A stretch of DNA of 64,000 nt from the NCBI RefSeq assembly GCF_024362695.1, contig NC_065424.1, positions 6,140,786 through 6,204,785 on the forward strand, written 5' to 3'. Positions within the stretch are counted from its first letter, which is position 1; each line of letters begins with the position of its first letter. A program made the translations under genes and the position numbers. Source of the stretch: Pectinophora gossypiella. Its lineage: Eukaryota > Arthropoda > Insecta > Lepidoptera > Gelechiidae. The notes under the pieces were generated by a model. It did no database searches, was not told the DNA's origin, and saw only the letters and a list, made by a program, of their open reading frames with translations. Of the stretch, positions 57,501 to 64,000 are shown piece after piece.

Positions 57501-60500
57501 GGTGTCGCGAACTCATTCTTACAGTATACCTTCTAACGCATAAGTGCGAGCAAGACACAGTCCGCGCACTCTCCTTCTTACTCCTTAGCGGCTTACGGCC
57601 ATTTAAGACTAAAGTAAGACCCAGAGGGGGTGAGGTAGGCGCCCGATACAAATTGGTGCGGGGCGGACAGGTACCGTTCTATATGAGTAAGTGGTATTAT
57701 TCGTTATTCTATGCTGGAGCTATTAACACATCATCATCATCATCAATTTAAGAGCCACGCTCTTGTCAGTGTAGCATTTTCCATTCCAGTCTATCAAAGG
57801 CCAATTCCTTGATTATTAACGCAAACGATTAGAAAAAAAAGAGTAGAAAATAAAAATGTCCGCCGTGTAAACGCTGAAAGGCCAAGCCAATAAACAGAAT
57901 GTAAACAAAGATATAAACATTAGCACGACGGAGACGACCCATTAACGACAATTCTAACGGTCTATAAACCTTGGGAGTTAAAATAACGTGTCCCTATGCG
58001 AAGAAATAAGTTAATTTATTTTTTGGTAGGTTAGGTAGATATATTTTAAATACTTTTTTAGAGGTTCATATCAACAGTTTATGCAAGTATGTATGTAGTC
58101 TTTATGGTTCCGAGTTCGAATGTCCCCATGTCACAAAAATCACTTTGTGATCCCTAGTTTGGTTTGGGACATTTTGCTCATCATCCGCTTGTCCGAAAGT
58201 AAGAGGTTCCGTGCTTTCGAGGGCACGTATTTACAAGATAGGAATTAACAGAAAAACCACCTGGGAACCAATATTAGGCTCCCAAATTACTGAAATTGTA
58301 TTCAATGTTGTGTTTGAGGTTTTTCTTGCAGGTACTTTTCCTCGGCAATACAGGTTGGGAGAAGCTGCATTAGTTTAGGCGGAAGATACGTTCGTTAAAA
58401 CATACACAGGGTGGCCTAGAGGTTCACGTTCAAAATGAAAAATGAGATAGAGGGGCTGACTGGCTACCCAATATACCTACATTCCCGACAAATGCATTAT
58501 CGGAGGTATGAGACCTGATCTGTATTGGGCTGGTGTTCCCTTCGCGGGTTGGAAGGTCAGACAGGCAGTTGCTTCTGTAAAAATCGGGACCTGTCAAATC
58601 TTCAGGTTAGGTAAGCGGACCCTGTGAGAAACGGGATAACGCTAAGGAGATGATGATGGTCTGGAAAGTCCCTCATTGACGCGTCTGTTCCAGGACAATG
58701 GGAGAAGCTGCCACTGTGGACACTAGAGCGCGAGCTGGTCGGCCAGGACATTGCTGAGAAGGAGAGCATCAAGGTTCTGGAGAAGGCAACGGTGCCCATC
58801 GTCAAGATGACCGACAAATACTCGGATGTTAAGGTGAGTTAGGCAGTAGCGATTCACCGAATAGTCGGGAAGTAGGCCAATATTATTAGTCCGCTAAAGG
58901 GCCTACTACTCGGTGTCCAATAAGTAGAAGTTACGTGAATATTAATTAATTAATTGAACAATCTATATTTAGAAAAGCGTCTAACAACCTATAATGTAAT
59001 AACAATCTATATACAGGGTGTTAGTGAGTGATTAAAAGTAAAGGAAAACATCGTGAGGAAACCTACATTCCCGAGAAATGCATTTTCAGAGGTATGTGAT
59101 CTAACCTGTATTGGGCTGGTTTCCCTTCGCGGGTTGGAAGGTCAGACTGGTCGCTTCTGTAAAAAACTGGACCTGTCAAATCTTCAGGTTAGGTAAGCAG
59201 TGAAAAACAGATTGATTTAAAACGGGGTAATGCTAGGGAGATGAGGAGACTGATGTAAGTACGTAGTCGTTACATGAGTCATGTCAGGGGCCTATGGCGG
59301 CTCAGTAATAACCCTGACCAGGGTTGATGGGCTTGGTCATCCACCTCACAATCCACACGGTAGAAGAATAATTCATGTTTGTATCGTAAAAAATAATACC
59401 ATGTGTAATCCAGGATTTGTGGCCGGATAATGGCCTTAAACATAGCTGTTGAGGGGTGTATATACTATACACCTCTGCTTACCCCCCTTGGAGATACAGG
59501 CGTGATGCTATGGCATCTGGTTAAGTGAAAAAAAAATGCTGTTTGTGTGTTTCAGGTGGATATATCTTTCAACATGAGCAGTGGTGTTAAGAGCGCGGAA
59601 CTTATCAAACAGTATAAGGTCAGTGTCGAATTGTCAGCTGATATCTAGCTGCACGCGAGTCCAATGTGGCACGGCTAGACTAGATATCGCAAATTTGAAA
59701 TCCCGCGGGAGATCGAAGATAGATCTGGTCTAGAAATAGAAGCCAATCTAACATAATCAAAAACAATTTTGTCAAGACAACGACGAATTGTATTTTACAC
59801 AGTATTTAATGCCAACATCGAATTTTTAATTTGATTTTAAAGATACTAGGTGTTGCGAACTCTTCGCAGATTTTATAATGCTTTTTAAATTTCTTCTTTT
59901 TTGACAACGTTTTGTATCTTGGTTTTGTTTTGAAAAGTTACGTCTTGTTCTTGTTGGTGAAAATACAATAAATAACTCTCTCATAAGCTAAGTATTTGTT
60001 ATGCATTCATATAGTAAGTAATACAGTCCACATCATATACATCGGCCATCGACCATCGTAGCTTACACTAGGATTTTAGATATTTAGGGACTGGCCGGAG
60101 TGTGCACAGGACCGCGAAAAATGAAAAGAGGAAGGGGGAGCCTTTGCCCAGCAGTGAGATCTTGTAGGCTAGATTAGATTTTTTTTTTTTTAGATTTAAA
60201 GGTAGTTGAATAAGTTGTATTTGTTAGCCAAATAAATGTACAAAGCGTGTCTAAGTTGCATTTGTTACCCAAAAATATAGTAAGCGGGTCTAATTAACTA
60301 AACTATGTGGCATATAGCTGCCTTTGATTTTTAAAGGCCTTAATTTATTTAATATAATGTTTATAATTAGTATAATGTAGCATTATAGAACCAACCGATC
60401 TATTTTTTTTTCCCCAGGAAAAGTATCCGTGTCTCTCTCGCCTTGTGATGGTATTGAAACAGTTCCTACTCCAACGCGACCTGAACGAGGTGTTCACGGG

Positions 60501-62915
60501 AGGGATATCCTCTTACTCCCTCATCCTGATGTGCATCAGCTTCCTCCAACTGCACCCCAGACCGGAGAGGCTCAGGCAGCCTCAGAATCTAGGGGTGTTG
60601 TTAGTGGAATTCTTTGAACTGTACGGAAGGAAGTTTAACTATGTGAAGACGGCGATCAGAGTCAAGAATGGGGGGTCCTATGTTTCTAAGGATGATATTC
60701 AGAAGGTGAGTTGCTTTCTTGGTATTGGCACTCCCGACGGTTCATACAAAGCACCTCGTTCTACACAAACACTACCGTACACGCTCGTCTGTGTGTGTGA
60801 CGTCTGACGCCATACGATTGAAGACTAAAGTAAGGACGAGGGGGTGAGGTAAACCTAGCTCAGCTGGTGGGGAGCGGAGAGTTGCTGTTCTATAAATAGT
60901 ATTATATTTATTCTATGTTATTGGTGCCTATTCACACAAACTTAACTTAATTTTAGTTTGACAGCTCTTAAACTAGTGCTGTTCTTCACTTATATTAGGT
61001 ACAGGAAAGATGAAGATTTTACTTTACCGAATCGGCACCACTATAGGCAAATGTACCCATAATGCTGGCTGCGTTTCCGCGTCGAATAGCCAGCGATATG
61101 CGTTGCACCAGGTACGATTCTGAGCGGGGATCCGAACGACTATTCCTGAGGCGTCGCCCCAACTCGCGCGCAAAGTTCCTGGCTTCAGCGCACCATACCC
61201 CACTTACCTCCAAAATATTATATATAGTTCTAAATATTTTGTTTTTTCAGGAAATGAACGACGGGCATAGACCGTCACTGCTCTGTATAGAAGACCCTCT
61301 CACGCCCGGCAACGATATCGGACGATCCAGCTACGGCGCTATTCAAGTCAAACAGGTATGATTTATCCATGCAGTCCTTATTTACCTGTGAATGTGTGTT
61401 TTATCCAAAGCCAAATCTTTTCTTTACAAAGTTGAACGCGCACCTAGACGTGCAGCAAGAGCCGTCTTTCCAAATCTTTGTATCACGTTGGTCCAACAGA
61501 AAGCTTTCCACCACGCTGTTCCACTGCGGGTTGGTAGGGGCATTTGGGCTAGTAGCCAGGGACCAACGGCTTAACGTGGCTCACACGGAATCATCTAAAC
61601 AGTCAACGTAGTCAAGTAAAATCATACTAAAAGTCTACTTATTTCTTTCCAGGCATTCGACTATGGCTACATAATCCTTCAGCAAGCGGTCGCGCCCCAC
61701 AACGTGCAGCTGCTGGCGCGACACAGCGTGCTCGGCCGCATAGTGCGCGTGACCGACCACGTACTACAATACCGGCGCTGGGTGCGCGACACATTCGAGC
61801 CGTATTTCTTCCCACAGCGGGCCCCGAGAAGGCTCCGACCTAGTCGAGAGCCCTCTCCTGAGCCCTCTGATAGTGACCGGGTGAGTAAATATACTGCCAT
61901 ACCACATCGGTTTCGTTGCTATATGGGCCTCGTCATTATACGAGCTTCGTTATTATATGGGCTTCGTCAATATACGTGTTTCGTCATTATATAGGCTTCG
62001 TCAATATACGGGCTTCGTCATTATATGGGCGTCGGCACTATACGTGCTTCGTCATTATATGGGCGTCGTCACTACACGGGCTTCGTCATTATATGGGCGT
62101 CGTCACTACACGGGCTTCGTCATTATATGGGCGTCGTCACTATATGGGTCTCGTCAGAATATGGGATGGACCTCGTCGCTATATGAGGTTCGTTACTATA
62201 TGGATTTAGTCATTATATGGGTTTCGTCTCTATATATGATTCGTCATTGTATAGAGCCCACCAGGTCAAAGGACCGTGGATAGAGAGTGGACGAATAGCC
62301 GCGTAATGTGACCTAATCCAGAGTCCTCGAACATTGAGCGGACGATAGCCGTGCAAAAAAGAATGCACGTATCTTTTAAAAGTGCTGGGTTGAAACTAGT
62401 TGAAGTCACGCCAGAAAATCCTCAATACATACATATATACATACATAAACTCACGCCCGTAATCCCTAATGGGGTGGGCAGAGCCGCAAGTAATCAAAGA
62501 CAACTTGCAGCCACTGTTGATACGATGTCGTAAGCTGGATATGATGAACCTTATGGTGATAAGGGATCAGCCTATCGCCCATAACATTAGTCCATCATGT
62601 TAGAGGACACAATCCCTCTGTCGGTTTTTACGACATGCCCGGGAAGACAAGCAGCTGAACGTGTTCTATGTTTTTTATTTGCTCCCAGAACAGCATAGAA
62701 GCAAAAAAAAATCCTCAATACCAAGTCAAAAATTAAAAAGTTACATTTCCCTTCGCAGGAGTGGTCGGACCGCTGCGGCTCCCCCGCGCGCACCTCCCCG
62801 CCGCCGCTGTCCGCGCTGCAGTGCTCCTCCCCCACGCCGCGGCGCGTGTCCGCGCACCAAAGCCTCATTATACACCACATCACCTCCAACTCAGACTTCA
62901 ACAATATTCCTTCAG
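33227..62915 (+). CDS. TENT4: TENT4/PAPD5-type non-canonical poly(A) polymerase (8 exons, 3' end off window)
   Basis: Nuclear nucleotidyltransferase of the Trf4/PAPD5/PAPD7 family, known to add short 3' tails to RNAs, including for exosome decay. Exons 33227-33564, 51826-52019, 58694-58833, 59556-59618, 60418-60705, 61251-61355, 61653-61880 and 62759-62915 join in phase to 504 codons plus one base. Residues 1-112 are a low-complexity leader. 113-177 hold GLHEEIEHFY and the catalytic GSFRTGLYLPTSDIDL (Asp171, Asp173), and the third Asp (226) is in VDISF. Then come LKQFLLQRDLNEVFTGGISS, GVLLVEFFELYGRKFNY and the nucleotide-recognition motif EDPLTPGNDIGRSSYGA. A Ser/Pro/Arg-rich tail follows. 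The last exon ends at donor gtgagc, so the gene should continue past 64000. Intron 1 (18 kb) hosts a DIRS element. TENT4A and TENT4B cannot be separated in an insect; Drosophila Trf4-1 is the likely counterpart. Confidence 0.93.
34304..34500. repeat. MITE family 1 half units
   Basis: Two degenerate halves around the usual spacer (TENT4 intron 1). Confidence 0.55.
36420..36515. repeat. Minisatellite, 16-bp unit
   Basis: Five to six copies of aatgtccaattcgcag, the later ones degenerate (TENT4 intron 1). Confidence 0.85.
37607..37773. repeat. MITE family 4, complete hairpin
   Basis: Arms ggggggttaaaatggccaca / tgtggccattttaacccccc with further inverted complementarity (gaagcaattc, ctaagaaagcaat). 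Nearly the entire element can fold. Confidence 0.85.
38797..39351. repeat. MITE family 4 split by later insertions
   Basis: The left half (38797-38872) and right half (39302-39351) are separated by a SINE family A fragment (38876-39006, plus) and a minus-strand LINE tail (39007-39200). The LINE tail reads GRPRRTYIDQI and STLNR on the minus strand, typical of an RTE-like ORF2 end. Confidence 0.6.
39529..39681. repeat. MITE family 3 copy
   Basis: tacggtcacgagcattaata to gctcatgactgtac. Confidence 0.75.
40028..40218 (-). mobile_element. SINE family A, degenerate
   Basis: The minus strand carries the head ggcctccgtggtccagtgga, with B box gggttcgaattcc, and lacks the 3' end. Confidence 0.6.
40901..41063. 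repeat. Palindromic MITE family 7, long copy
   Basis: Termini gggtctgcatg / accgtgcagggcc and GC-rich arms (gcgccgcgcgcggcgc) around tctacgtaga. Same family as 12462-12592. Confidence 0.75.
41494..41795. repeat. MITE family 1 units with spacer
   Basis: A half unit to 41560, then spacer (caagtactaacaggtagcc), then a full hairpin 41618-41795. Confidence 0.7.
42125..42156. repeat. (AATAC)n microsatellite
   Basis: About six pentamer copies at the 3' end of a minus-strand LINE-like tail. Confidence 0.8.
42398..42546 (-). mobile_element. SINE family A, 3' part
   Basis: tcttctatcgtgtgggttgt to gggaccaacggcttaac. Confidence 0.65.
43270..43530 (+). mobile_element. LINE-type 3' fragment
   Basis: Reverse complement of 2876-3150 (cgttcagctgcttgtcttcc to gtgagtttatgtatgtatg). 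Confidence 0.5.
44179..44475 (+). mobile_element. SINE family C, full length
   Basis: ggagctcggtggcgcagcgg to a gatgatgatgatg tail. Confidence 0.78.
44500..44790 (+). other. 96-codon ORF, probable LINE-derived fragment
   Basis: An open frame reads LPKRISPKLHKFYNTKSNPV.. and RRLPTMFAVGIGRTILGKHS, ending in a stop followed by an AATAAATAA-rich tail. Composition looks protein-coding, but there is no promoter or splice context. The most likely explanation is the end of a non-LTR retrotransposon ORF2. I cannot name the family. Confidence 0.4.
45343..45775 (+). mobile_element. SINE fragment followed by LINE 3' end
   Basis: A SINE B remnant (45343-45411), then the LINE 3' region also seen inverted at 16745-17230, ending tttttgaatttgaatttgaa. 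Confidence 0.55.
46183..46334. repeat. DIRS left inverted terminal repeat
   Basis: attatatttcgtcgcttcat.. through the T-rich stretch to aatctgtcattctttttt. The outer 51 bases are complementary to 50916-50966. Confidence 0.88.
46405..47906 (+). CDS. DIRS Gag-like protein, two exons
   Basis: A short basic N-terminus (MPKSKREKIKSYRRKLRRLE..VYSSSDETS, 46405-46528) reaches a consensus donor gtaagt. An acceptor (ctactttgtag) before 46942 continues it in phase into a long ORF (to TAG 47904-47906), giving 362 residues. The second part contains a helical region (KLAQLWQPILRKGLTKEAKE..) and a Gly/Arg-rich end (RGGRGGQRK). Without splicing the first ORF stops at 46597. No zinc knuckle is visible. The intron is inferred from the splice sites and frame only. 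Confidence 0.75.
46529..46941 (+). other. Putative intron in DIRS gag with four palindromes
   Basis: 413 bases from gtaagt to tttgtag. It holds four 17-bp palindromes of the form NTAACC-nng-GGTTAN: 46598-46614, 46640-46656, 46702-46718 (one mismatch) and 46857-46873. Confidence 0.65.
47738..49801 (+). CDS. DIRS reverse transcriptase / RNase H / methylase-like ORF
   Basis: Open from 47738, overlapping gag by 169 bases in the -1 frame, with no in-frame ATG before 48074. Recognisable coding sequence (GRIRHFYNCWLKITENKEVL) starts upstream of that ATG. The RT palm has LATIDLKEAYLLVPI and YLDDIL (YxDD at 48497-48508). RNase H has FSDASRSGWGAY, YLELLAV and VDNTTALCYI. The C-terminal part (PDIDLFASRTNAK, FPYWPGQPWFPLL) matches the methylase-like region typical of DIRS. 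Expression probably needs frameshifting or an alternative start. Confidence 0.9.
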   Translation, partial: PPSVSGKLDGPSSILFQQGWERGAEEAGPSSKEDDPCCSIKSTTIEQTTCPVAPSIEVHAGRIRHFYNCWLKITENKEVLRWIRDGFTIPLNSNISQANFHAHVIPESEQAEMFLSIEKLTVLGAISICKRSKEDFLSNIFLAPKASGGKRFILNLKSFNKFVLSSHFKMEDHRTAAKLIPKKGYLATIDLKEAYLLVPIWEGHRKYLRFEFDQKCYQFNAMPYGLSVAPRVFTKIMKEVVSYLRDRNHKSVIYLDDILCIGDTFEECSLNVKETLNLLTCLGFVINYEKSSIIPKQTCKFLGFIFHTVNMTLGLPDEKRRNIQTLLNKFSTLPVCTIRDFSKLIGVLIAACPAVKYGWLYTKEFERQKYLALQKYADFEVKIKLPNCILDDLNWWRTNIMSVSNSLRPDDNFKLEIFSDASRSGWGAYCNDSRVNGQWKDDELFHHINYLELLAVFLALKSFSKNLTNCSILLRVDNTTALCYINRMGGTQFPHLNELTKQIWQWCERRGIWLYASYINTKENIEADEESRKINADIEWELADWAFYKIVATLGEPDIDLFASRTNAKCATYVSWKQDPDALSVDAFTIPWHSYNFYAFPPFALILKCLRKIVNERATGILVFPYWPGQPWFPLLKRMVVSDIIYFSPNKNLLLSRSRSIHPLHKTLTLGPATLSGSRSQDGILPK
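49687..50730 (+). CDS. DIRS tyrosine recombinase
   Basis: Open from 49687, overlapping the RT ORF by 115 bases, again in the -1 frame. The first ATG is at 49813, but DALRIAFARRNTPQVALDLM upstream looks coding. Catalytic residues visible: Arg in TAHRVQTLS (50218-50220), HxxR in HSTRH (50551-50562), and the nucleophile Tyr in SFARFYNRP (50662-50664). Ends at TAA 50728-50730. Confidence 0.92.
   Translation, partial: QEFVTISFQINTPTAQDPYPGARDALRIAFARRNTPQVALDLMLSSISCNTLKQYNVSYKLWWVYCTENKIEVFNPDVSSILSFLTIQFKNGASYGSINSHRSALSLLVGNDIGSDDRIKRLLKGVYKQKPTRPKYSSTWDPQTVLNYISDWFPNKDLSLEKLTKKLVVLLALCTAHRVQTLSLIKVNNIHKMTSGIKISIHDIIKTSAAGREPPVLFLPFYEENPRICPATALLDYLERTPSLRPDNIDELLITHKKPHKKASAQSISRWIKQTLSESGVDGRVFSAHSTRHASTSAAASAGVCLDTIRKTAGWSTTSQSFARFYNRPIIEEGVFAKMILRDKNVP
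50916..51040. repeat. DIRS internal complementary region
   Basis: 50916-50966 is the reverse complement of 46183-46233. 50964-51040 is the reverse complement of 51213-51288. It also contains the hairpin cgaacttc..gaagttcg. Confidence 0.88.
51098..51288. repeat. DIRS right inverted terminal repeat
   Basis: Complementary to the left repeat from about 46202 inward. Its outer 63-76 bases diverge from the left end (gagtcgcttcattcgaag versus cgtcgcttcattcttcag), which is why the ICR has two parts. Confidence 0.88.
51664..51735 (+). mobile_element. SINE family A 3' fragment
   Basis: ctcaataataaccctgacac to aacccacacgataac, 90 bp before TENT4 exon 2. Confidence 0.6.
51826..52019 (+). CDS. TENT4: TENT4 exon 2: catalytic GS..DxD
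   Basis: LHEEIEHFYMYMSPTETEHL.., RIRQAILTLWPQARVEVFGS and FRTGLYLPTSDIDLVVI. Acceptor tcttccccag, donor gtgagt. Confidence 0.95.
52078..52450. repeat. Minisatellite, 16-bp unit, after TENT4 exon 2
   Basis: More than 20 degenerate copies of agacccgtcgcgctag. It begins ~60 bases after the exon 2 donor. Confidence 0.88.
53165..53320. repeat. Alternating purine-pyrimidine microsatellite
   Basis: Repeats of acacacgcgtacag/acacgcgt with flanking (AC)n, about 150 bp. Open frames on both strands here are repeat artefacts. Confidence 0.9.
53338..53670. repeat. Large inverted duplication centred on MITE family 5
   Basis: The central MITE (53427-53582) has inverted termini catcttacaaataaaaaata / tattttttatttgtaagatg. 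Outside it, 53338-53427 and 53580-53670 are also inverted copies (cttcttttgtgtactactca), differing at only a few positions. Confidence 0.85.
53671..54060 (+). mobile_element. LINE 3' region
   Basis: AT-rich tail with ctgtccaaggttagctggaa, an AATAAAG near the end and an (ACAA)n terminus. No intact frame. Confidence 0.4.
54545..54630. repeat. MITE family 1 half unit
   Basis: catatcaattcagaatcatg to cgatgtcactaacaccctgt. Confidence 0.6.
54922..55244 (-). mobile_element. SINE family A, full length
   Basis: The minus strand reads cggcctctgtcgttcagtgg.., B box gggttcgattccc, to the 3' end cccacacgatagaagaagaa. Confidence 0.78.
55302..55545 (-). pseudogene. LINE ORF2 C-terminal remnant
   Basis: The minus-strand frame has CDVCNRVEDVAHILMECVKN, the CxxC..H..C motif of R1/Jockey-type reverse transcriptases, then ESLMKYFKLNQLDVGYIPAH. 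Truncated upstream. Confidence 0.6.
55786..55976 (+). mobile_element. SINE family A, 5'-truncated
   Basis: ctgattgtccgaaagtaaga to cacacgataagaagaag. Confidence 0.72.
56112..56432 (-). mobile_element. SINE family A, full length
   Basis: tcttctttcgtgtgggttgt to the tRNA-like head at 56360-56432, B box gggttcgaatccc on the minus strand. Confidence 0.78.
56625..56815 (-). mobile_element. LINE (RTE-like) 3' end
   Basis: The minus strand shows the tail of an ORF (reads through gtgtatgaagcgattgatga) and ends in tatgtatg repeats. Related pieces lie at 7150-7250 and 39007-39165. From 56816 to 57470 nothing is recognised. Confidence 0.5.
57471..57790. repeat. Dispersed repeats, unnamed
   Basis: gccggcggggtcggtatcgg also occurs at 18670. 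The ttacggccattt/aagactaaagtaaga part also occurs at 8060 and, in part, at 21930 and 60815. A (CAT)n-ended fragment follows. Confidence 0.45.
58099..58230 (+). mobile_element. SINE family A, internal fragment
   Basis: Contains gttccgagttcgaatgtccc and cactttgtgatccctagttt. Confidence 0.6.
58258..58660 (+). mobile_element. LINE tails, two families
   Basis: 58258-58400 matches the 3' end at 45500-45720. 58440-58660 matches the aaatgcattatcggaggtat retroposon tail and ends 33 bp before TENT4 exon 3. Confidence 0.5.
58694..58833 (+). CDS. TENT4: TENT4 exon 3
   Basis: GQWEKLPLWTLERELVGQDI and KVLEKATVPIVKMTDKYSDV, the conserved strand before the third Asp. Acceptor tctgttccag, donor gtgagt. Confidence 0.95.
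59030..59372 (+). mobile_element. LINE tail followed by SINE family A fragment
   Basis: 59030-59245 carries aacatcgtgaggaaacctac. 59248-59372 carries cgtagtcgttacatgagtca to cacacggtagaagaa. Confidence 0.6.
59556..59618 (+). CDS. TENT4: TENT4 exon 4: third catalytic Asp
   Basis: 21 codons, VDISFNMSSGVKSAELIKQY K. Acceptor gtgtgtttcag, donor gtcagt. Confidence 0.94.
60418..60705 (+). CDS. TENT4: TENT4 exon 5: central domain
   Basis: 96 codons from EKYPCLSRLVMVLKQFLLQR to NGGSYVSKDDIQK, with ISSYSLILMCISFLQLHPR. Acceptor tttccccag, donor gtgagt. Confidence 0.95.
61019..61213 (-). pseudogene. LINE remnant
   Basis: The minus frame reads SYLVQRISLAIRRGNAASIM followed by GTF, a recognisable LINE (RTE-like) ORF2 segment. 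It lies in the intron just before TENT4 exon 6. Confidence 0.5.
61251..61355 (+). CDS. TENT4: TENT4 exon 6: nucleotide-recognition motif
   Basis: EMNDGHRPSLLCIEDPLTPG NDIGRSSYGAIQVKQ. Acceptor gttttttcag, donor gtatga. Confidence 0.95.
61653..61880 (+). CDS. TENT4: TENT4 exon 7
   Basis: AFDYGYIILQQAVAPHNVQL.., SVLGRIVRVTDHVLQYRRWV, then an Arg/Pro/Ser-rich region (PRRLRPSREPSPEPSDSDR). Donor gtgagt opens directly into a minisatellite. Confidence 0.92.
61915..62260. repeat. Minisatellite, 17-bp unit, after TENT4 exon 7
   Basis: About 20 copies of gggcttcgtcattatat with alternating variants (gggcgtcgtcactacac). It begins ~35 bases after the exon 7 donor. Confidence 0.9.
62430..62705 (-). mobile_element. 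LINE-type 3' fragment
   Basis: Same orientation and nearly the same sequence as 2876-3150, between TENT4 exons 7 and 8. Confidence 0.55.
62759..62915 (+). CDS. TENT4: TENT4 exon 8: Ser/Pro-rich tail
   Basis: EWSDRCGSPARTSPPPLSAL..NSDFNNIPS. Acceptor cccttcgcag, donor gtgagc at 62916. Unspliced read-through would add 17 residues to a TAA, so a terminal exon here cannot be fully excluded. Confidence 0.75.
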
Positions 62916-64000
62916 GTGAGCATGACCTTACAGAGTATACCGGATGCGCTCTGGGTGCGTTTTCGTAATCGGCCTCGAACGAAAACGCAGGAACATTTCT
63001 AACCTTTCAAATGCTACGGGAGTGAGCACAGTGCTAGTTGGTCGTGGTAATAATACCCTTTATTGAAACTCGTATAACTCCCGGCCAACTTCTTGAGCAT
63101 CGAGTGTCGTAGTGGGGGAAAGTTCGCGCACGTACACTTCCGTGCAAAAAAATGAACTTATGATTATTTTCTTAACTTCATTAAAAAAAAACAATTATTA
63201 TATTATTTAATTATGTAAATAAAACTAAACTTATATTATTATAGTTTATTAAAACTTATATTATATTATTATATTTAATAAAAAACTAATCGTCAGGTAA
63301 GTGTGATATTCCTTCCATGAGGTTAGTTTAATATTTATAATAAAAAAAACATCTAACAACACAATAAAACAAAAACAAATTACCTAACAAATGAGCAATA
63401 ACAAAAAAAACTAACAAAAGAGCAATAACAAAAACGTGACAGTTTCACTGCACGCAAGTGTATTCGGTAGTCAAAGGGACGAAGACTGAGTGCGCGGGGG
63501 AAGTATCGACTGATCTACCAATAGCCGGTCGATGCGGGACTCACCCGCCCCCGCGCCCCGTACCGCACCACCAAAGAGATCTAAAATTCGGTTGTGCGCA
63601 GTCAAGGTCGATGCTCAAGAAGTTTGCCGGGACCTATACGTGATGATGTAAGGTTGAACAGTAGAAGATGGACAAAGGTTGTAAGGTTTGATTTCAAAAT
63701 CAAATCACCATGACTTCTTGTGGTTAACCGACCGGCTTGCTTCTCTGTCGGGGAGTGCCGGTTTAAACCCCGGTACTGGACTTGCACCAATGATTTATTA
63801 ATTTACCCTAAGTACAATTTTCACTCACACAGTTGGCCATTATAGACGGCGATACGGCTCACCACCTATCATGTTAGTCTAAGCTGGGTGAGGTGTGGGT
63901 ACTTATTTCGTCCTTTGTTGGATGTTTACTTTTAACTCTGACAATGTATTTATTTATTTATTAATGGATCACTTACAGCTATGCACATTATAACATTTAG
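62916..64000. other. Right edge, presumed TENT4 intron
   Basis: AT-rich with no further exon that I can support. A SINE-like head with cggtttaaaccccggtact lies near 63755. Confidence 0.4.

Noticed and set aside
61916..62283. Overlapping open frames of 97-108 codons
   Set aside because: Translation of the 17-bp minisatellite in different frames.

Overview
The window looks like a stretch of an insect nuclear genome, most probably a moth or butterfly. Split genes with GT..AG introns and AT-rich non-coding DNA are seen directly. The assignment to Lepidoptera is an inference from insect-like versions of the three host genes and from dense short SINEs, MITEs and LINE tails of a kind common in lepidopteran genomes. 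There are no prokaryotic features.

Three host genes can be reconstructed exon by exon. (1) 425-3706 (+) holds the last four coding exons of an LRP1-type lipoprotein receptor: the end of an EGF-like module, one transmembrane helix and a cytoplasmic tail with two NPxY sorting motifs. The rest of the gene lies left of the window. (2) 12603-31427 (-) is a complete 17-exon DNA ligase I gene (LIG1), 916 codons, with a PCNA-binding PIP box, catalytic lysine 564 and ligase motifs I, III, IIIa, IV and V. The first exon has an upstream in-frame ATG in a weak context before the PIP-box ATG, which suggests a dual mitochondrial/nuclear product. (3) 33227-62915 (+) and beyond the right edge is a TENT4/PAPD5-type (Trf4-1) non-canonical poly(A) polymerase. 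Eight exons are visible, with the whole catalytic core. LIG1 and TENT4 are divergent, their start codons about 1.8 kb apart.

The 18-kb first intron of TENT4 contains an apparently intact DIRS-type tyrosine-recombinase retrotransposon (46183-51288). It has inverted terminal repeats, an internal complementary region matching the circle junction, a gag ORF that appears split by an intron, an RT/RNase H/methylase-like ORF and a tyrosine recombinase ORF, in three overlapping reading frames. Nothing in the ORFs is broken as far as I can read.

The remaining DNA is mostly a layered collection of repeats: tRNA-headed SINEs (families A and B), a second SINE type (family C), palindromic MITEs (families 1 to 8), LINE 3' ends, poly(A) retroposons with target-site duplications, minisatellites and a clustered inverted array at 9.3-10.5 kb. 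LIG1 intron 6 carries a tandem array of degenerate copies of the 3' part of exon 6. I found no convincing new multi-gene system. The best leads are the ligase dual start, the exon-fragment array, the intact DIRS element with its gag intron, and the modular inverted array.
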